This document shows positions 10,898-23,574 of a stretch of 64,000 nucleotides of DNA, in pieces. The DNA is taken from positions 2,203,768 through 2,267,767 of the forward strand of contig JAJUBI010000007.1 of assembly GCA_022419385.1 (NCBI GenBank). Reading direction: 5' to 3'. Origin of the DNA: Paraconiothyrium sp. Pb-2020. Lineage: Eukaryota > Ascomycota > Dothideomycetes > Pleosporales > Didymosphaeriaceae. Below the pieces are notes generated by a model. The model had not been told where the DNA came from. It did no database searches and was given only the letters and a program-made list of their open reading frames with translations. How positions within the stretch are numbered: position 1 is the stretch's first letter; the number at the start of each line of letters is the position of its first letter. The position numbers were made by a program, and so were the translations under genes.

Positions 10898-11642
10898 ATG
10901 GAGAAGCAAGGTGGTAAGTCTCGTATTCTAATTTAACAATTGGGTGCGCGCGCAACGCGGGATTTGCGATTGCCGCCAAAATAACAAAAACCATTGTATC
11001 ATGGCGCAGGACTAAGCTAACAACAAAAAAAGTTCCCATGAACCAATACCCTCAGTCTCCCGACATCGCGCACGCGCAGCAACAACCTCCTACCTACCAC
11101 CAAGACCCCAACGCTCAGGCGCAGTTCCAGCAAGGCCATATGTACCAGCAGCCCACTGGACAACAGTACCCCGGCTCGCCGCCTCCTCAGCAGGGATATG
11201 CCTCTCCTCCACCTCAGCAACACCAGGCCCAATTCGCCCCCGGCGCCGATCAGAAGGGCCTCCAGCACCCTCAGAACCCTGGGATGCCTCCGCAGCAGCA
11301 GAGCGGCACTGTTTATCAGAGTGCGACGCCGCTCATGAACCTGAACCGCTCGCCTGCGCCCGCTGATTGCCCGGCGTGTGGGCAGAGGGCTATGACCAGC
11401 ACACAGTTTGAGACCGGTAATACTACACAGTAAGCTCCCGCTGCTCTTACATCTCCTGAGGATAAAGTTGGTTAACGATCCGCAGCGCATGGGCTCTCGG
11501 CCTCTGCTGTCTCGCCTGCTTGGGCTGCATACCCTATATGATGAGCTCCATGAAGGACGTCCAGCACAAGTGCGGCCGCTGTGGCGTGCTTCTCGCCACA
11601 TGGCATCGCAGCGGAACTACCGAGCAGCATATCCACTCTTAG
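10898..11642 (+). CDS. LITAF-domain (SIMPLE-like) membrane protein
   Basis: Three exons: 10898-10913, 11033-11429 and 11486-11642. The first exon holds only 16 coding bases (MEKQG plus one base). The introns have GTAAGT/AAG and GTAAGC/CAG borders and keep phase, giving 189 residues. Residues 1-~105 are Pro/Gln/Tyr-rich, with PPxY-like PPTYH near the start, as in endosomal adaptors that recruit WW-domain ubiquitin ligases. The LITAF domain follows. It has a first zinc knuckle CPACGQ, a hydrophobic anchor with HAWALGLCCLACLGCIPYMM, and a second knuckle HKCGRCGVLLAT, and ends in QHIHS. LITAF proteins lie on the cytosolic face of late endosome/lysosome or plasma membrane, with the hydrophobic patch dipping into the bilayer. 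The second intron falls inside the domain between the two CxxC pairs. The exact role in this fungus is unknown. Confidence 0.87.
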
Positions 11643-12706
11643 ATTTGATGCGCACATCTCTCTCTACTATACCTTAGCACACGATGTACCAATAACGAGA
11701 CAGGCGCAGGCGGCGAGCGCGACATTGATACCATTGGGAGGGGGCCAGGCGTTTGATCGTGCACGAGTGAGAGACGGGGCGGAGATGCCTCCTGCATTGC
11801 ATTGCTTTTCTTTTGTGCACCTGCGATATCCGGATAAAATAATTCATTATTCTGTTGTGTCCAGGGTTTTTTGTTTCACTGTGCCACTTTCCTTCAGCAG
11901 CCAAATCGTCGAACCCCGACTATGACCCTCAAGCTTAGACGAAACGTACCAGCTGCAGGCATCACGTTCAGCGATACCGATCCTGCTATTGGCTTCGAAG
12001 AACTAGAACGTTCGAACGAAACATGAGGTGTTGAGTAGGACGCTCCGAGTAGTGACACTGCACTTCTGATTGATATCGATACATCACCATTCCAACAGCA
12101 AGCAATCTCGAAAACACTATAGCCGTAAGACGGCAGGATTCCAGCTCTAATCGACCAAATATCCAGATAAAAGTGGTTGGTGAAGCATAAAACGGTCGAA
12201 TTTTCGGTTTTTGTGTAAGCTAAACGTCGGCTTGAAGACTGTAGCGAAGTGTAAAAGGTCGATTTTACGCAAGGTGGGACAAGAGGTGGACACCTCGTTC
12301 ACCCCTTGTTCATCTGTATTTCACTTTAACACGTTTATCAGGCCGACCGTTCGCTCCTGCAAAAAGAAATCCACATTCGCTCTCTCCTATATGTTTCTAC
12401 TTGACCACACAACGAATTGTGCTTGAGTCAAAGTCACCACAATGGTTTTGCAATGAAACAAACACATAGTATGACATCTCCCAACGGGTAGATTTATTAG
12501 ACATTATATGCATTCTTTACACGACCGATGATGAGGGGTGTTTTTGAACTTTTGAATTGATGCACCAAATGGTTCTACCTTGACCTTGCCCACGCATATC
12601 GCATTAGGTCATACATTTGGAAAAAGAGACGCCAACCATGTAAACCTACCCTACCATCGTCCGGCCATGCAACGCAACCTTGAACTTCAGCAGACTACGC
12701 AGCACT
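11643..12706. other. Intergenic between convergent genes
   Basis: About 1 kb between the LITAF gene and the 3' end of eIF3c. A 71-codon frame at 12211-12426 has no family features. The sequence is rather A+T-rich, consistent with two 3' UTRs and spacer. Confidence 0.55.
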
Positions 12707-15435
12707 CTATGCCTGAATAGCGCGCCCAAGCGCACCGCCCGTGAACTGCTGATTCCGTCCGCCGCCACCTCCACGTCCCATACCGCCTCCTCTACCGCCA
12801 CGGCCTCCGCCACGGCCACCACCACGTCCCCGGCCCGTTTGCCTCTCGAAGGCGTTAGCAGTGCCCTGTGTCCTCTGCTCGAGCGTCTTCTCGTTCGACT
12901 CAATGAGACCCGACGCCTTGTCCGACAAGCTGAGCGCCAGCGTTTGCAGTCTGGAAAGCTCGACGCCCTTCCGGAAGATGATAGCGCTGTTGACCTGGTC
13001 GAGGGCCGCGGCGAGCTCTTCGTGCGAGATCATTCTTGACACAACCGCTGAAACCTTGCGCTCTGGGAGGTCAAACATAGATGCCAGTGTGGATACGGCA
13101 AGGGTATCGTAGAAGGGGGCGTAGGTGAAGAGGTAGGTTCGCAGACCTTCTTCTTGGATCTGGGCGGATAGCATCTCCTTAATCTTCTCGCTGTCGGCCA
13201 TGAGCTCCCAGATCTTGATGCTGTTGATGTATTGAGCGGCCTTCTGCCACTCGCCGGCAGAAAGTGCCTTTGAGGCCTGCATGACGTGGTCACGAGTATT
13301 CTCCGGCGGACCAGTAAAGATCTGGCGCTCGTGGTACTCTAAGAGGCGGCGGTAGGTCTTGCTGATGACGCGCTTCCGGATGTCTGGGGATGAGCCAATC
13401 TGTGCGAGGAGAGGGATCTCAAGAAGCATAGAACAAGTGAGGTAAACACACTCTAGCAACTCAAGATTGATGTGCATGTGGAAAGGCAGCTGTCGTTGGC
13501 GCTCGAGACGCTCCTGTTCGGGAGAGATCTGAGTGAAGCGCTGCATCTGCAGGCCTTGTGCAAGCAGCTCCTTCTGCCTGTTGCTGCCGCAAATCTCCTG
13601 CAGCGACGTCTGTGCCTCGTAAACCAAACCGGCGCGGAATGCACACAGGCCTATCTGGACCAATGCACGGTTGAACAGGATCTGGGTGCTGACATCGAAG
13701 TTGCTGATGGTGTCTTGGAGATGAGACATGAGCATCAAGTCACGAGCCTTGTAGTATTGATCATGCAGAGCCAGAAAGTAGACCTGGCACAGCATAGCCC
13801 TGGCGCGGATGATGCCCTCAGAGTGTCTGAAAAGGTATGTGCAGAGTGTCTGGACCAGAGAAGCGGTGTCCTCGGCGGTGGAACGAGGGGTGACCTCGGA
13901 GTCAACGCTGGAGGGGAGAGCTTTCCAGGTGTTGTTCTCGAGGATTGTGACAACTTGAGAGGGCTGTGTACATCAGTATCGACAAAAATTATCATAAGGA
14001 AGTGTCGTACCTTGAAGTAGACATGCTCCAACCGTCGCATAATAACGCGGTTCACGGACTCTTGGGGCACGTTCAAAGTTTCCTTCTTCCTCAGGTTCTC
14101 CACGTATACCAGTGCGCGAACTAGCGAGGCATACAGAGAGCCCTCATCAGTCAAGCGCTCAATGTATTCGGAAGTGTGGGGATCGATGTGCTGCAGCGAT
14201 CTGGTGAGCTCATCGTCCAGCCTCTCCACAAACGACACAACACTGCCAGGGATCTTGAAGATCTCGCCCTCGGTGATGGTAGGCTGCTTCTCATCGTCCT
14301 CCCACTCTTCAGCACCCTCCACAACGACGATCTCTTTGGAGTTCTCGAGCGTCTCCAGGAGCTTGTTGAACTCTTGTTGGGCACTAAAACATGTTATCTA
14401 TTGGTCAGGCATTGAAAGCTGGTCAGACTTACAGTTTCCACTGCTCTTGCGCCATTTGGTTGCCAGTGCCGGAAGTCAAGTCGAATCGTGTAGAGATAAG
14501 CGTCAGGAGAATGCGAACTCTCTGATAGTCGTTCACAGCAACATCGAAGAGCTTCTCCAATGTGCGGATGTGCTCCATGCGGTCTGTATTCTTGCGACCT
14601 CTCTGTTCCACAATCGACCGCAGGTGCTTAAGAATGCTCTCGGGAGTGTACTGAACAGCCTTTCCACGCGCGTCGACCATGGTGAAGCCATCGTCATCCG
14701 CGTCGGCGACAGCTTGGGCAGATAGCTGAGCAGCAGAAGTTTTCTTCTTCTTGTCCTTAGGCTTCTCCTCGAGAATTTCCTCCCGCATAAAGGCATCTTT
14801 GTCGGCCCTATAAGCATCAATATCCTTGGCGTAGTCCTTGTTGTTCTTCCTGATCTTCTGGCGAACAGCGTTAAGTCCACGGGTGTTGATGGCGTTCATC
14901 TTCTTAGGTGTGACCTTCTGCTTCTCGAGCGTCTCGTTCATGGTGGTCTCTAGATCGGCGATGGCCTGAATATACATCTTGGGTACGCGGCCGTCATTCT
15001 GTCGGATGAGTGCGGGGATCTGGCGGTTCAGCTTGTCGAACTCTGTACCCATCTTAGCATCATTTCCCACCAAGCCTGGGTCGCGCCCGCGGTATACTCA
15101 CGCTCTTGGATAACAGCCCAGTCGTTGATCTTCTCTGCATTCTCTATGCTCCTCACTGTGCCCTCGAGCTCCTCGAACCGCTTGTCCTTTGCGCTCTTGA
15201 GCACCTTCGCCCCCTCGTCCTCGTCGCTGTCCTCATCGCTAACGCCGCCCTTCAAAAAACGGTTGGCACCCTGGCCTTCTTCGTCTGACGAGGAATCCTC
15301 CGAGTCCTCATCCTCGTCGGACTCCTCCTCAGATTCTTCCTCCTGGGACTGCTCCTCCTCGGAGTAGAGCTCCTCCTCCTCAGAGCTGGAGCTTTCGCTG
15401 TCGCTGTCTCCGCGCGAGAAGAAGCGTGACGACAT
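12707..15435 (-). CDS. Translation initiation factor eIF3 subunit C (Nip1)
   Basis: Four exons: 15435-15102, 15042-14433, 14383-14011 and 13963-12707, phase-consistent, giving 857 residues, the usual length for fungal eIF3c. The N-terminus MSSRFFSRGDSDS leads into a long Ser/Glu/Asp tract (residues ~10-65), the region that contacts eIF1 and eIF5 in yeast. Then come FEELEGTVRSIENAEKINDW and FDKLNRQIPAL, and a middle region with EHVYFKPSQVVTILENNTW. The C-terminal half holds the PCI domain (ALSAGEWQKAAQYINSIKIW, then LRTYLFTYAPFYDTLAVSTL and FDLPERKVSAVVSRMI). The protein ends in an RGG-type Gly/Arg tail. eIF3c is a core scaffold of eIF3 and helps select the AUG on the 40S subunit. For intron 3 the acceptor at 13964 was preferred over a nearer AG at 13954, because only the former continues the conserved PSQVV frame. 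Confidence 0.93.
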
Positions 15436-16472
15436 GTTGGCGGTATTCTCGAAGTGGTGTGGCCGTCGGTGCGTTCGAGAGAATTGTCGCGCAGGCGGGG
15501 ATCCGATTGTTGGCGAGCTGCGCGGGCCTCGTAGGTTTTCCGTCGTAGTGTTCTTTGAGTCAAAATTCAAAGTGGGAGGCGCGCCTGCCATTGGCCCGTG
15601 CGCATGCCTACGTGCGGGGCAGGCAGTTGCAGTCAATGATCACTCGTAGTTATCTTGGGACACTTTTTGTACGGGATGAACATCCCTGAAAGTTCAGCAA
15701 GAGTGTATGGGCATGCAAATGTAGTTCCTATGTATTCCTTCAAAACCGTCTAGCCCACATGACCCCCTCAAGGCGGGTTGGGATTCTTGCTTCACCCATT
15801 TAGTCCCGCGTATCATCAGGCTGTTCGTCCATGGTTTGGGTTAAAGGAAAGATTAGAAAAAGAGGACTCAGGATTTTTGGCCAATCGTCAGCATACGCAC
15901 GACAGCCCTCAGAAAACTCATATGAATGCTGGTAAAAGTACAAGGTGCCGCCTCCCACCGGGCAGCCTGCCGAACCCACCCCCTATCAAGTATAAACTAC
16001 GTGGGAAAGCCGAGGAAAGACGCGATCCACCATCCGTTCTGCCATAAAGAGTCATACGTGCCAACAGTTCTCGGCAAGGCTAAAGAAGAAGGCTGGCTTG
16101 ACTCATGTATTCCAACCGCCCGCCCCGCCTGACATCTCCCAGATCTCTTGCAGCCTGTATGCTGACTCTGCTGGTCGTTCTGAAATATACTGAAGGTCCG
16201 GCTCGTCTCCCCGTACGTCAGCTGCGCGTGAAACGACAATGGAAAGTTATGCAATTTAGATGCTGCGCAGACTGACCGCCCACCTGCTCTCACCCGCGAC
16301 CCGTATCTGTAGGCCTCTCGTGCGGTATGATGGTGCTCTCGACAAAGGTGAACACCTGAGAAGGTACATATATCTGGGTATCGAAGTGTCGAAAGTCGAA
16401 TATAAGTCAAGCTATGCCAATGCAACCAAGCATCAACAACCAAATAAGGTGTACAAACTAGAGCTTCCCACG
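15436..16472. other. Intergenic: eIF3c promoter and YAK1 3' flank
   Basis: About 1 kb with no supported gene. A 161-codon minus-strand frame (15997-16482) overlaps the end of the kinase gene but shows no recognisable motif. It more likely belongs to the YAK1 3' UTR. Confidence 0.5.
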
Positions 16473-19400
16473 TCATTGCCATCCGTGTTGACTCATGAAA
16501 CCTTCTTCAAGAGTGCGATCTTCTAGGGTACGAACAAAGTTTCGTTGGCTCTGCCCTGCCGCTCGGGAGCCTCTCCTCCTCTGACCATTACCTGCTGAGT
16601 CCGGTGCGCCGTCGGGGGGAGGAGGATAGTATGCAGGCGATGGTTGTAACCGAATCGGCGCATTTGGGTCAAGATGACTAATAACTCTCTGCAGCGCAGG
16701 GGGGATACCAGACTGTACTTGCTGGTCCATGGTAGATGCGCGCTGCCTACCCGCGCGAGTTGTAGCTTGTGCATACAAGTTTTGGGGCTGGTTGTATTGG
16801 CGCTGTTGCTGCTGCGGCTGCATGATGCCCATCTGCTGATTGTATCCAGACTGAGCGGGATAGGGCGGTGGAGCGCCTTGATGGTTCGGCGAGTACATGT
16901 TGTTGTACATGTTAGGCGCTTGTGCGTGCGGAGTCTGGCCTTGGAACTGGTTCATCTGCATGTTGGCGTACGCAGCGTTTTGTGCAGCCTGTTGGGCTTG
17001 CTGTTGTGCCTGCTGTTGCGCTACAGCAGCTTGTTGCGCCTGGGCACGCTGTTTGCTCATGCCTTCGTACCGCTGTTGCTCTTGGACACCAGGAGCAGGT
17101 GATCTGTTAGATCCCGAACGCATGGCCATTGGTGGCACGAAAGGTCCCGTAAACTTCTGCTGTGTGATGAACGGATGCTGTTTCGCTTGGTTCGGCGTCC
17201 ATCGCTCTAATGGGTTGAGGTTCAGCAATCCCGTAGCGAAATCAATGAATGCATAACGGTTTTGCATTTCTGCACACGGTCAGTAAGCCAATTCATCTTA
17301 GAAGAACTCGTCGCTCACCTCGCTCGATCTCATTGGGCTTCATATTCTTTCGTGGCATGGGGTAGTTTTTCACGATCTCTGGCAATGTAGTGGCGGAGAA
17401 GTACTTCTTGCTCGGCTGTTCTTTTGTGCCATGCTCTCTCGAGTATTGCTCCATCGACTTCAACCTGTATGTTCTTCGTCCGTACTCATCGTGGGCCTTC
17501 TCGAAAAATTCCCCGGATTGCTTCCCCATTTCTAGCATCCACGTCGGTGGTAGTCCAAGCATTTCGGTTATCCTCGCAACTTGGTTGTACTCGGACGAAC
17601 CTGGGAATAGCGGGAGTCCAAGGAATAGCTCGACCACAATGCAGCCTAAAGACCACATGTCAATTGCTGCGGAATATCTACAACACTTTAGCTCAGATGA
17701 TCCATCGGCAGTCTGACAAGACCTACGGCAGGCCCAATAAAACTTCGGGTGACCGATAGAATCGCGACTGGATATACGTGTATACCGTCTGTCGTTCGTC
17801 GCATGCTGAACCGAAATCGATTATCTTGATGATCGGGCTTTCGAGGCTATTTACACGTTAGATAAGCCCTCAAAAGACGTGCAAGTAACCCACTTTTTGA
17901 GTAGTATGTTTTCGGGCTTTAGATCGCAATGTATCAACTTGGCCTTTCCTAGCAGAGCCAGCCCATTGAGCAATTGTTGTGCAAAGACGCGGACCAGGGT
18001 TGTTGACAGCCCTCGAAACTGGTTTTGCTTGATCAATTCGTACAGATTGACGCTTAGTAGCTCGAAAACTAAGCACAAATGTTGTCTGTGGATGAACGTG
18101 TCTTTCAGTCGCAGCAAGTGGTGGTCATCGTTCTTGTCCATCTGCTTGTTCAACTAAACTGGGTTAGCTTTTGCAGACAGGGAAAGTCTACAACACTGAC
18201 CAAATCTAGCACAGAGACCTCCATCATACTCTGGTTGAAATAAGCAGTTCTGTTCTTGATGACCTTGACAGCAACTACTTCTTGTGTCTTGAGATTCTGA
18301 CATTTCACGACTTGTCCAAATGTCCCCTGGCCAAGCACATCCAAGATCAGGTAGCGGTTCTTGTGTCCTGCGTCTTCTGATCCCAAGATGTCATTGACGT
18401 ACAGAATGTAGTCACTGTCTTCGTTGTCGTACCCATCGTTCTTGACTCCTTTGCTCGGTTTCGTGAGAACGCGGCGCGGATTGCGGGTCGATTCGTACTT
18501 GAAACCGGGATTGCACACACGGTATGTCGCTGGCAAGTGAGATGTTAACGCTTGCAGGGGCTAGTGAGCACCTGCGTCAGTACGTTTCTCCCAGAAGCAA
18601 GGAGCGACACCTACACTAATGAAACCTCCCTCAGGATGTGCACGGCGGAACGGTGGCTGGTGAGTGATCTTCGGCTGTAGATCGGCCGTATTCACACACT
18701 TCTCAAATTTGGGGACGGGGCCCCGCCCAATCGGAGGTAGTTGTGGGGGGTTGGGGTTGGTTGTTCGTGGCGACCGCGCCTCACGGTTATATACTGCATT
18801 CAATTGTGCTGTCGCTGACTGGGGATAGAAGCTCTCAGGGCTCATGTTCGACTGTATAGGAGGTAATTGCGGTGCGTGAGGGCGAGAGGCTGGGAGGATG
18901 TTAATTAGCATCTCGGCGCTTAACACATGCAGGTGATGCCAAAGATAGACCTACCAGGTGGGGAATAATAACTATTCGGCGTATTTATGTACGGATTGCC
19001 TCTCGTGGGACTCTGTCTGTTGCTGTTCTGCGCCTGTGGAGAGAAGCTCGTATAGTTCTGCCCGCCTTGTTGTGGGTTCCCGCTGTACGGTGATGTCGGC
19101 GACATGTTCATAGGCGAGTATCTGCGGGCAGCAGCACTCTCCTCCTGCTGGAGGAATGATTGCGAATGGCGGTGCTGGTGGTTCGGGCGCGAGGCTGCGT
19201 ACTTGGGTTTGTACGGGTCCGCATCCTCCATGGCTACATCGCCGTCTCGGTCGCCATACTCTGCACTCCGACTGAGTGTGAGCGAGCTGCCGGGCGACGG
19301 CAGCGTCGCCATTGAATTTGTTCTCGAGGGTGCGGTGGGCGACGCGAACTGTTCCTGCTTGATCTGCGGAGGTAAATTTGGGTCTCTTTGGACCTGCTGA

Positions 19401-19480
19401 GGGGTTGTCATGGTGTGGGGATCGTACCGCGCCTGGCGATTCGCGTTCGATTCTGAGTAGGCGGTCCACTGCTGGTCCAT
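16473..19480 (-). CDS. YAK1: Yak1-type DYRK protein kinase
   Basis: Seven exons: 19480-18955, 18889-18615, 18560-18201, 18153-17894, 17846-17727, 17677-17319 and 17269-16473. All six introns keep phase, giving 898 residues. Residues 1-~270 are Pro/Ser/Gln-rich and probably disordered. A conserved pre-kinase block (PLQALTSHLPATYRVCNPGF) precedes the kinase. The kinase has a GQGTFGQV glycine loop, VAVKVIKN with the ATP lysine, HCDLKPENILLK, DFGSACDERQTVYTYIQSR and FYRSPEVLLG. YTY is the DYRK activation-loop motif in which the second Tyr is autophosphorylated. The C-terminal ~230 residues hold long Gln/Ala runs (17000-17070) and Pro/Tyr-rich sequence, ending LEEGFMSQHGW. Yak1 kinases act downstream of PKA/TOR in stress response, growth arrest and development. 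The 47-bp intron 17893-17847 is the shortest. Confidence 0.93.
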
Positions 19481-20654
19481 AGCGGGTATAGGACAGCTTG
19501 TGGCGGGTCGTCGAGGCGTTGGCGAGGTTAAGACAGCCGGCTCAGCTGCGAGCAGAGCATTCCGAGTTGCGCGGCTGGGCGAGGATAAGGGCTACGTCAG
19601 AGGGTGGTGACGGCAAAGAGCCCAGAGAAAGGTAAATGTAGGGCGTAGATGAGCGGGCGAGCGAGCGAGCGCGCAAAACGTGCTTGCGTGGGACTCGACG
19701 TGCTGGCGACGGGTCGTGGACGGTCGGCGGGGTGCACGCTGAGAGGTGCCGCAGCCTTAACAAGCCGCCGTAGCGCGCGCAGACAGCTTGGAAGGGCACA
19801 CAAGGGCACACGCGGCCTAGAGATCGCGTGTAGGTTTGAAGACGCGGGAAGAGTGGAGAAATGCAACTTTAGGGATGTCGGGCGTCGATGGTGCACCAAA
19901 TGATGCCGTAGACCAGCTCAGCCTGCCAAGACTCTGGGATCACCAGCCCGCCTACAGTGAGCGCGACCGCAGATGCTTGCACACGAACAACTCAGGCCTT
20001 ATTTCGTTATTGCATACACACCCCTCGCTTCGTTACTCTACACCTCAGCGGCAGGCACGACTCATATTCAACAATGACTGAAGCCTACGTACGCCATCGT
20101 TGACGCAGCTCAGCCACAATTGTCAAACGTTCAGGTGCTCAAGGCGGGACGTGCAGACGGACCTCAAGCCTTGCAAGGCGAAGGATGTCGTGCCTAGATA
20201 TCCTGAAAGGGCTAGCATACGAACGACAACTTGGTTTGCCTTGGTCTGTCCACGTTGTCATTATTGCTGCCAACAATGGATCTTGAGACGGCTGTTTGGT
20301 CTTCAAGGGCTTCATTCTATGCTTGGCAATTGCATCTGTAGCATTGATCATTGCCCTACGTTCTGGGCTATACGGTTCACAAGACACAATAGGGCTTGAA
20401 TTTCAAAGTCGTTCCACGGTGACGGATCCTACCATCTTGGTGATGACCACTGTGTTCACAAACGCATGCATCAGCATCACACATCGGATATCATGATGGG
20501 TAGTAAAGGGCCCACCAGTCACGCTTTTCACACACCAATTGCTCTTGCGAATACCACAAGGGTGAAAAAGCCTCGAAAATGCTGTGCAAATCTCAAGGAG
20601 CCCTAATTTTTGCTTCCCCGAGCGCTCAAACTGAAAGTCAAAACCTTCCCATCA
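19481..20654. other. Intergenic: YAK1 promoter and sidA 3' flank
   Basis: About 1.2 kb. The part next to YAK1 (19500-19860) is GC-rich with purine/pyrimidine-skewed runs, such as a GAGCGGGCGAGCGAGCGAGC tract near 19650, typical of a fungal promoter. No coding gene is supported in 19860-20650. Confidence 0.5.
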
Positions 20655-22368
20655 CTACGCACGCACCTCCCACCCCGCCCTCTCCTCAAATCCGCTCTTT
20701 CCCTTGTGCGCGAATATTGAATTTACGATGTCTCCACCACGATTCGCCAGAATCGAAAGCAACGTATCGCTCAACTACCTCTCGTCAGCACATGCTCGGA
20801 GATGAGCCTTTACGGAACAGGATTTCACATCCTCAAGGCGAAAGGAGAACTTACACCATGCGTCTGCTCATTGCACCCTTGTAACCACACGCCTGCATCA
20901 GCACCAATTGCCTTGTCCGCAAAATTGATGCGATAATCGCGCTGCACGCTCCACCTCGCATCCTTCAGATCCCCTCCAGGCATGAGATGCCGCGACTCAG
21001 CGAGCAGCGTCTCGTGCAAATCGCGCTTGTACCCCGTGGCCACGAACACTGCATCCACGTCCAACGTCTCCGACTTCTCGCTCGCGTTGGGTGTCTCTGA
21101 GAGGTAAAGCGGACTCCGGTCGTGTACAGTTAGGCGCAGGCCGGCAGGGATGACGGGCGAGTCTTGCAGAGCGGTTACGAGGCGGTAGGGCAGGATGGCG
21201 TGAGGCCAGGTCTTTTCGGCTTCGGTGGTGTTACCGTGGGAGATGCGCTGAAGGTAGAGGGTTTCATAGATGTGTTCGAGGAGGGGGAGGCGCACGACGC
21301 CGTAGTTCGTAGCTTTATCGTCGGCGATGGCGGTTGTACGCAGTTTTGCTTCGCGATTGAAGGTGCTGTCTACGCGGGCGGGGTTGAAAATCTCGTTCAC
21401 ACTGGGAACGTATCAGTTTGGCATTAAACTTTGCGAGAGAGGGAGTCGCACAATGGGGAGTCGTCGCTGGGGCGGAGAGCGCCTTGCTTGATCAGCAGCC
21501 TTGTCCGCGCATTGGGGTAGTGGGTGTGGAGGAAGTCGAAAATTTCTGCTGCACTCTGTCCGTTTCCGACGACGGCAACCGAGTAAGGTTTCTGGTAGTC
21601 GGTCAAGATCTTGTTTGAGATGTAGTGGAACTTGGACGAGTGGATGACTCTCGGATGGTTGCTCGGGAACGGCGCAGGAAGGTTTGGTCGCCCTCCAGCC
21701 GCAATCACCACATGCTTCGTTCTCCTCGATTCGATCTGGCCGGTCTGCAAGTTGCGTGATGTGACAACAAAGGCCTTGATCTCATCGTCTCCGCTCGACT
21801 TCTCCGGCATGACTTTAACCACTTCCTGGTCGTATTGAACCACCTCTTCAAACCAGCTGGCGCACCATCTCATGTAGTCCTCATATTCGACTCGCTGCGG
21901 AAGGAAAGTGTTCAGGTTCGTGAACTCGACCAGGCGGTCTTTCTGGTGAAGATAGTTGATGAATGTAAACTCGCTTCGCGGATTTCTCAGTGTGGCCATA
22001 TCCTTCATGAACGTAATCTGCATCCTGGCGCCAGGAAGAAGCATGCCAGCGTGCCATGCAAAACCGGATTGCTTCTCCAAGAACGCGACCTTCGGCGGTT
22101 GGCGCTGCAGATTTGGTAGGTCCAGCGATGGATCTGTCCCGTCCAAGGCATCGTGTAGAGCCGTTGCAATGGCCAGCGACGCGGGACCGAATCCCACACA
22201 TACCAAATCGTGCAAGTCTTCTTCTGGGGTATATCGAAGATGCGACCGGTTCTCGAACGCGGGGAAGTGGCTCTCGTCCAGCGCGTTGGCCGCGAAGCCA
22301 GTAAAGGCTTCTTGAACCGCTGGCGCGTGCTCTTCTGAGTCGTTCATGGGTACGGCGTGAGGGCTCAT
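20655..22368 (-). CDS. sidA: L-ornithine N5-monooxygenase
   Basis: Three exons: 22368-21452, 21401-20855 and 20774-20655, phases consistent, giving 527 residues, normal for fungal SidA. It catalyses the FAD- and NADPH-dependent hydroxylation of L-ornithine to N5-hydroxyornithine, the first committed step of hydroxamate siderophore synthesis. Visible motifs are the FAD Rossmann loop VCVGFGPASLAIA, then FLEKQSGFAWHAGMLLPGA and MQITFMKDMATLRNPRS. Next come the ornithine-binding region FTFINYLHQKDRL, the NADPH loop VVGNGQSAAEIFDFL, the FVATGYKRD block, and WLQGCNEQTHG joined across intron 2 to LSDTLLSILANRGGDIVNSI. Intron 1 uses a GTGCGA donor. A second Met (residue 8) is an alternative start. 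The same-strand ABC gene lies 1.2 kb upstream and the synthetase beyond it. Three ATCWGATAA sites 0.6-0.8 kb upstream predict iron repression. Confidence 0.95.
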
Positions 22369-23012
22369 AGCTTTAGGGAACCTGTGAAAGCTACCTCCAA
22401 TGAGTCTATAAGTGTTGGCACGATTGCTCGTCGGAAAAGCATCTAGAGTGTTGTTTGCTCACCTTCTGTTTGATGGGTCGGCTGGAACCTATCGACAACA
22501 CTGAACTGTAACCGCGACAGCTGTCAAGAGACAAGAGCCAGTTTTTTACGATAAATATCGTGGTCTGAAGCAAGGAGTTAGAAGCCATACAGTATACATC
22601 TCGTCGATGACGTGCTTGAAGAGACCAAATCGACTAGGGCAGCTGAACAACACCACGACCTGACATACCGTCCACAGTTGCGTAATGAGGTATTGTGTAG
22701 AGATACTAGATAGTGATAACACCCGAACAGTTGGTTCCTCAGTTCCACAGCAGAGGAAGCGTAAGGTGAAAGAGGATTGGAGCTCCAGTACTCTTGTAAC
22801 AGCACCGGAAGACCGAACCGGCCCACCCAGCATATGCGCTGTTTCTTAGCCATTCCGCTCCGCAGGGTGCTAAGCAGCACGATGGTACGACACGGCTTTG
22901 ATACGGCCCAGCCTGGCTCGCTCCGAGGTCGCGTATGTCAGGGGACGCTCGCCATGCAAGACGACGTAGGGATCTTTCGGCTGACCGACCAGCAGATGGT
23001 CAGAAGCACCAG

Positions 23013-23021
23013 ATCAGATAA
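23013..23021 (+). promoter_or_regulatory. SreA-type GATA site, sidA promoter (site 1)
   Basis: Exact ATCAGATAA, followed at once by another GATAA (23022-23026), about 645 bp upstream of the sidA start. ATCWGATAA is the known binding motif of the iron-responsive GATA repressors SreA/Sre1/SRE. Binding here is inferred. Confidence 0.7.
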
Positions 23022-23154
23022 GATAAAATTCTTCGCGACGCCCCGCAGCGCCTTTCCGAGACGGTGCTTTGTTGCGTGGGATGGTGTTGAATCGAAACCT
23101 TAGCCGGCGGGGCAGCGGAGGACCATTGGTGGGCGGGCGCGCCAGCAAATTTTC

Positions 23155-23163
23155 ATCTGATAA
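23155..23163 (+). promoter_or_regulatory. SreA-type GATA site, sidA promoter (site 2)
   Basis: Exact ATCTGATAA, 787 bp upstream of the sidA start. Its start is 14 bp before the start of site 3. Paired closely spaced sites suit a two-zinc-finger GATA factor or a dimer. Confidence 0.7.
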
Positions 23164-23168
23164 TTTCG

Positions 23169-23177
23169 ATCTGATAA
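23169..23177 (+). promoter_or_regulatory. SreA-type GATA site, sidA promoter (site 3)
   Basis: Exact ATCTGATAA in the same orientation as site 2, separated from it by five bases (TTTCG). Confidence 0.7.
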
Positions 23178-23574
23178 TCTCGAGGCCGAGCTGTCGCCGA
23201 GGCACTCATGCACGACGAGGTCACAACGCGTGTGCAGGGCCACCCCCTCTCGGTCCTATTGCCGTGCCTGGGCTAGTGCTTTAGATGCTGAAGGTTTGCA
23301 CAAAAGGTGTGTGCTGTGACGCAAGCAGCTGTTCGAAGAGAGCTCGTGTGAATCAAGGTCGGTGCGAGTGCGGTTGACATCAAAAAGATACACTAATATG
23401 TACAAATACAACTAGTATGTACAGTTTATTGTACAATGTCCCAGAGAACAATAATGCCTTCCCAACTACTTAGGACAGCAACCCTCCCACGAATCCCAGA
23501 GTGAGTTGACACGTGAAGAAAATGGACAATAGTCTCTTGGTGCCTGAAGTAAACATGTATGCTATACAAGCAGC

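Larger units (their letters stand above)
22369..23574. other. sidA upstream region with iron-GATA sites
   Basis: About 1.2 kb between the end of the ABC gene and the start of sidA, with no gene. It holds three exact ATCWGATAA motifs (listed separately) and an ATTGG (CCAAT on the sidA sense strand) at 23125-23129, about 25 bp from the nearest GATA pair. A GC-rich stretch surrounds 23080-23150. Confidence 0.7.
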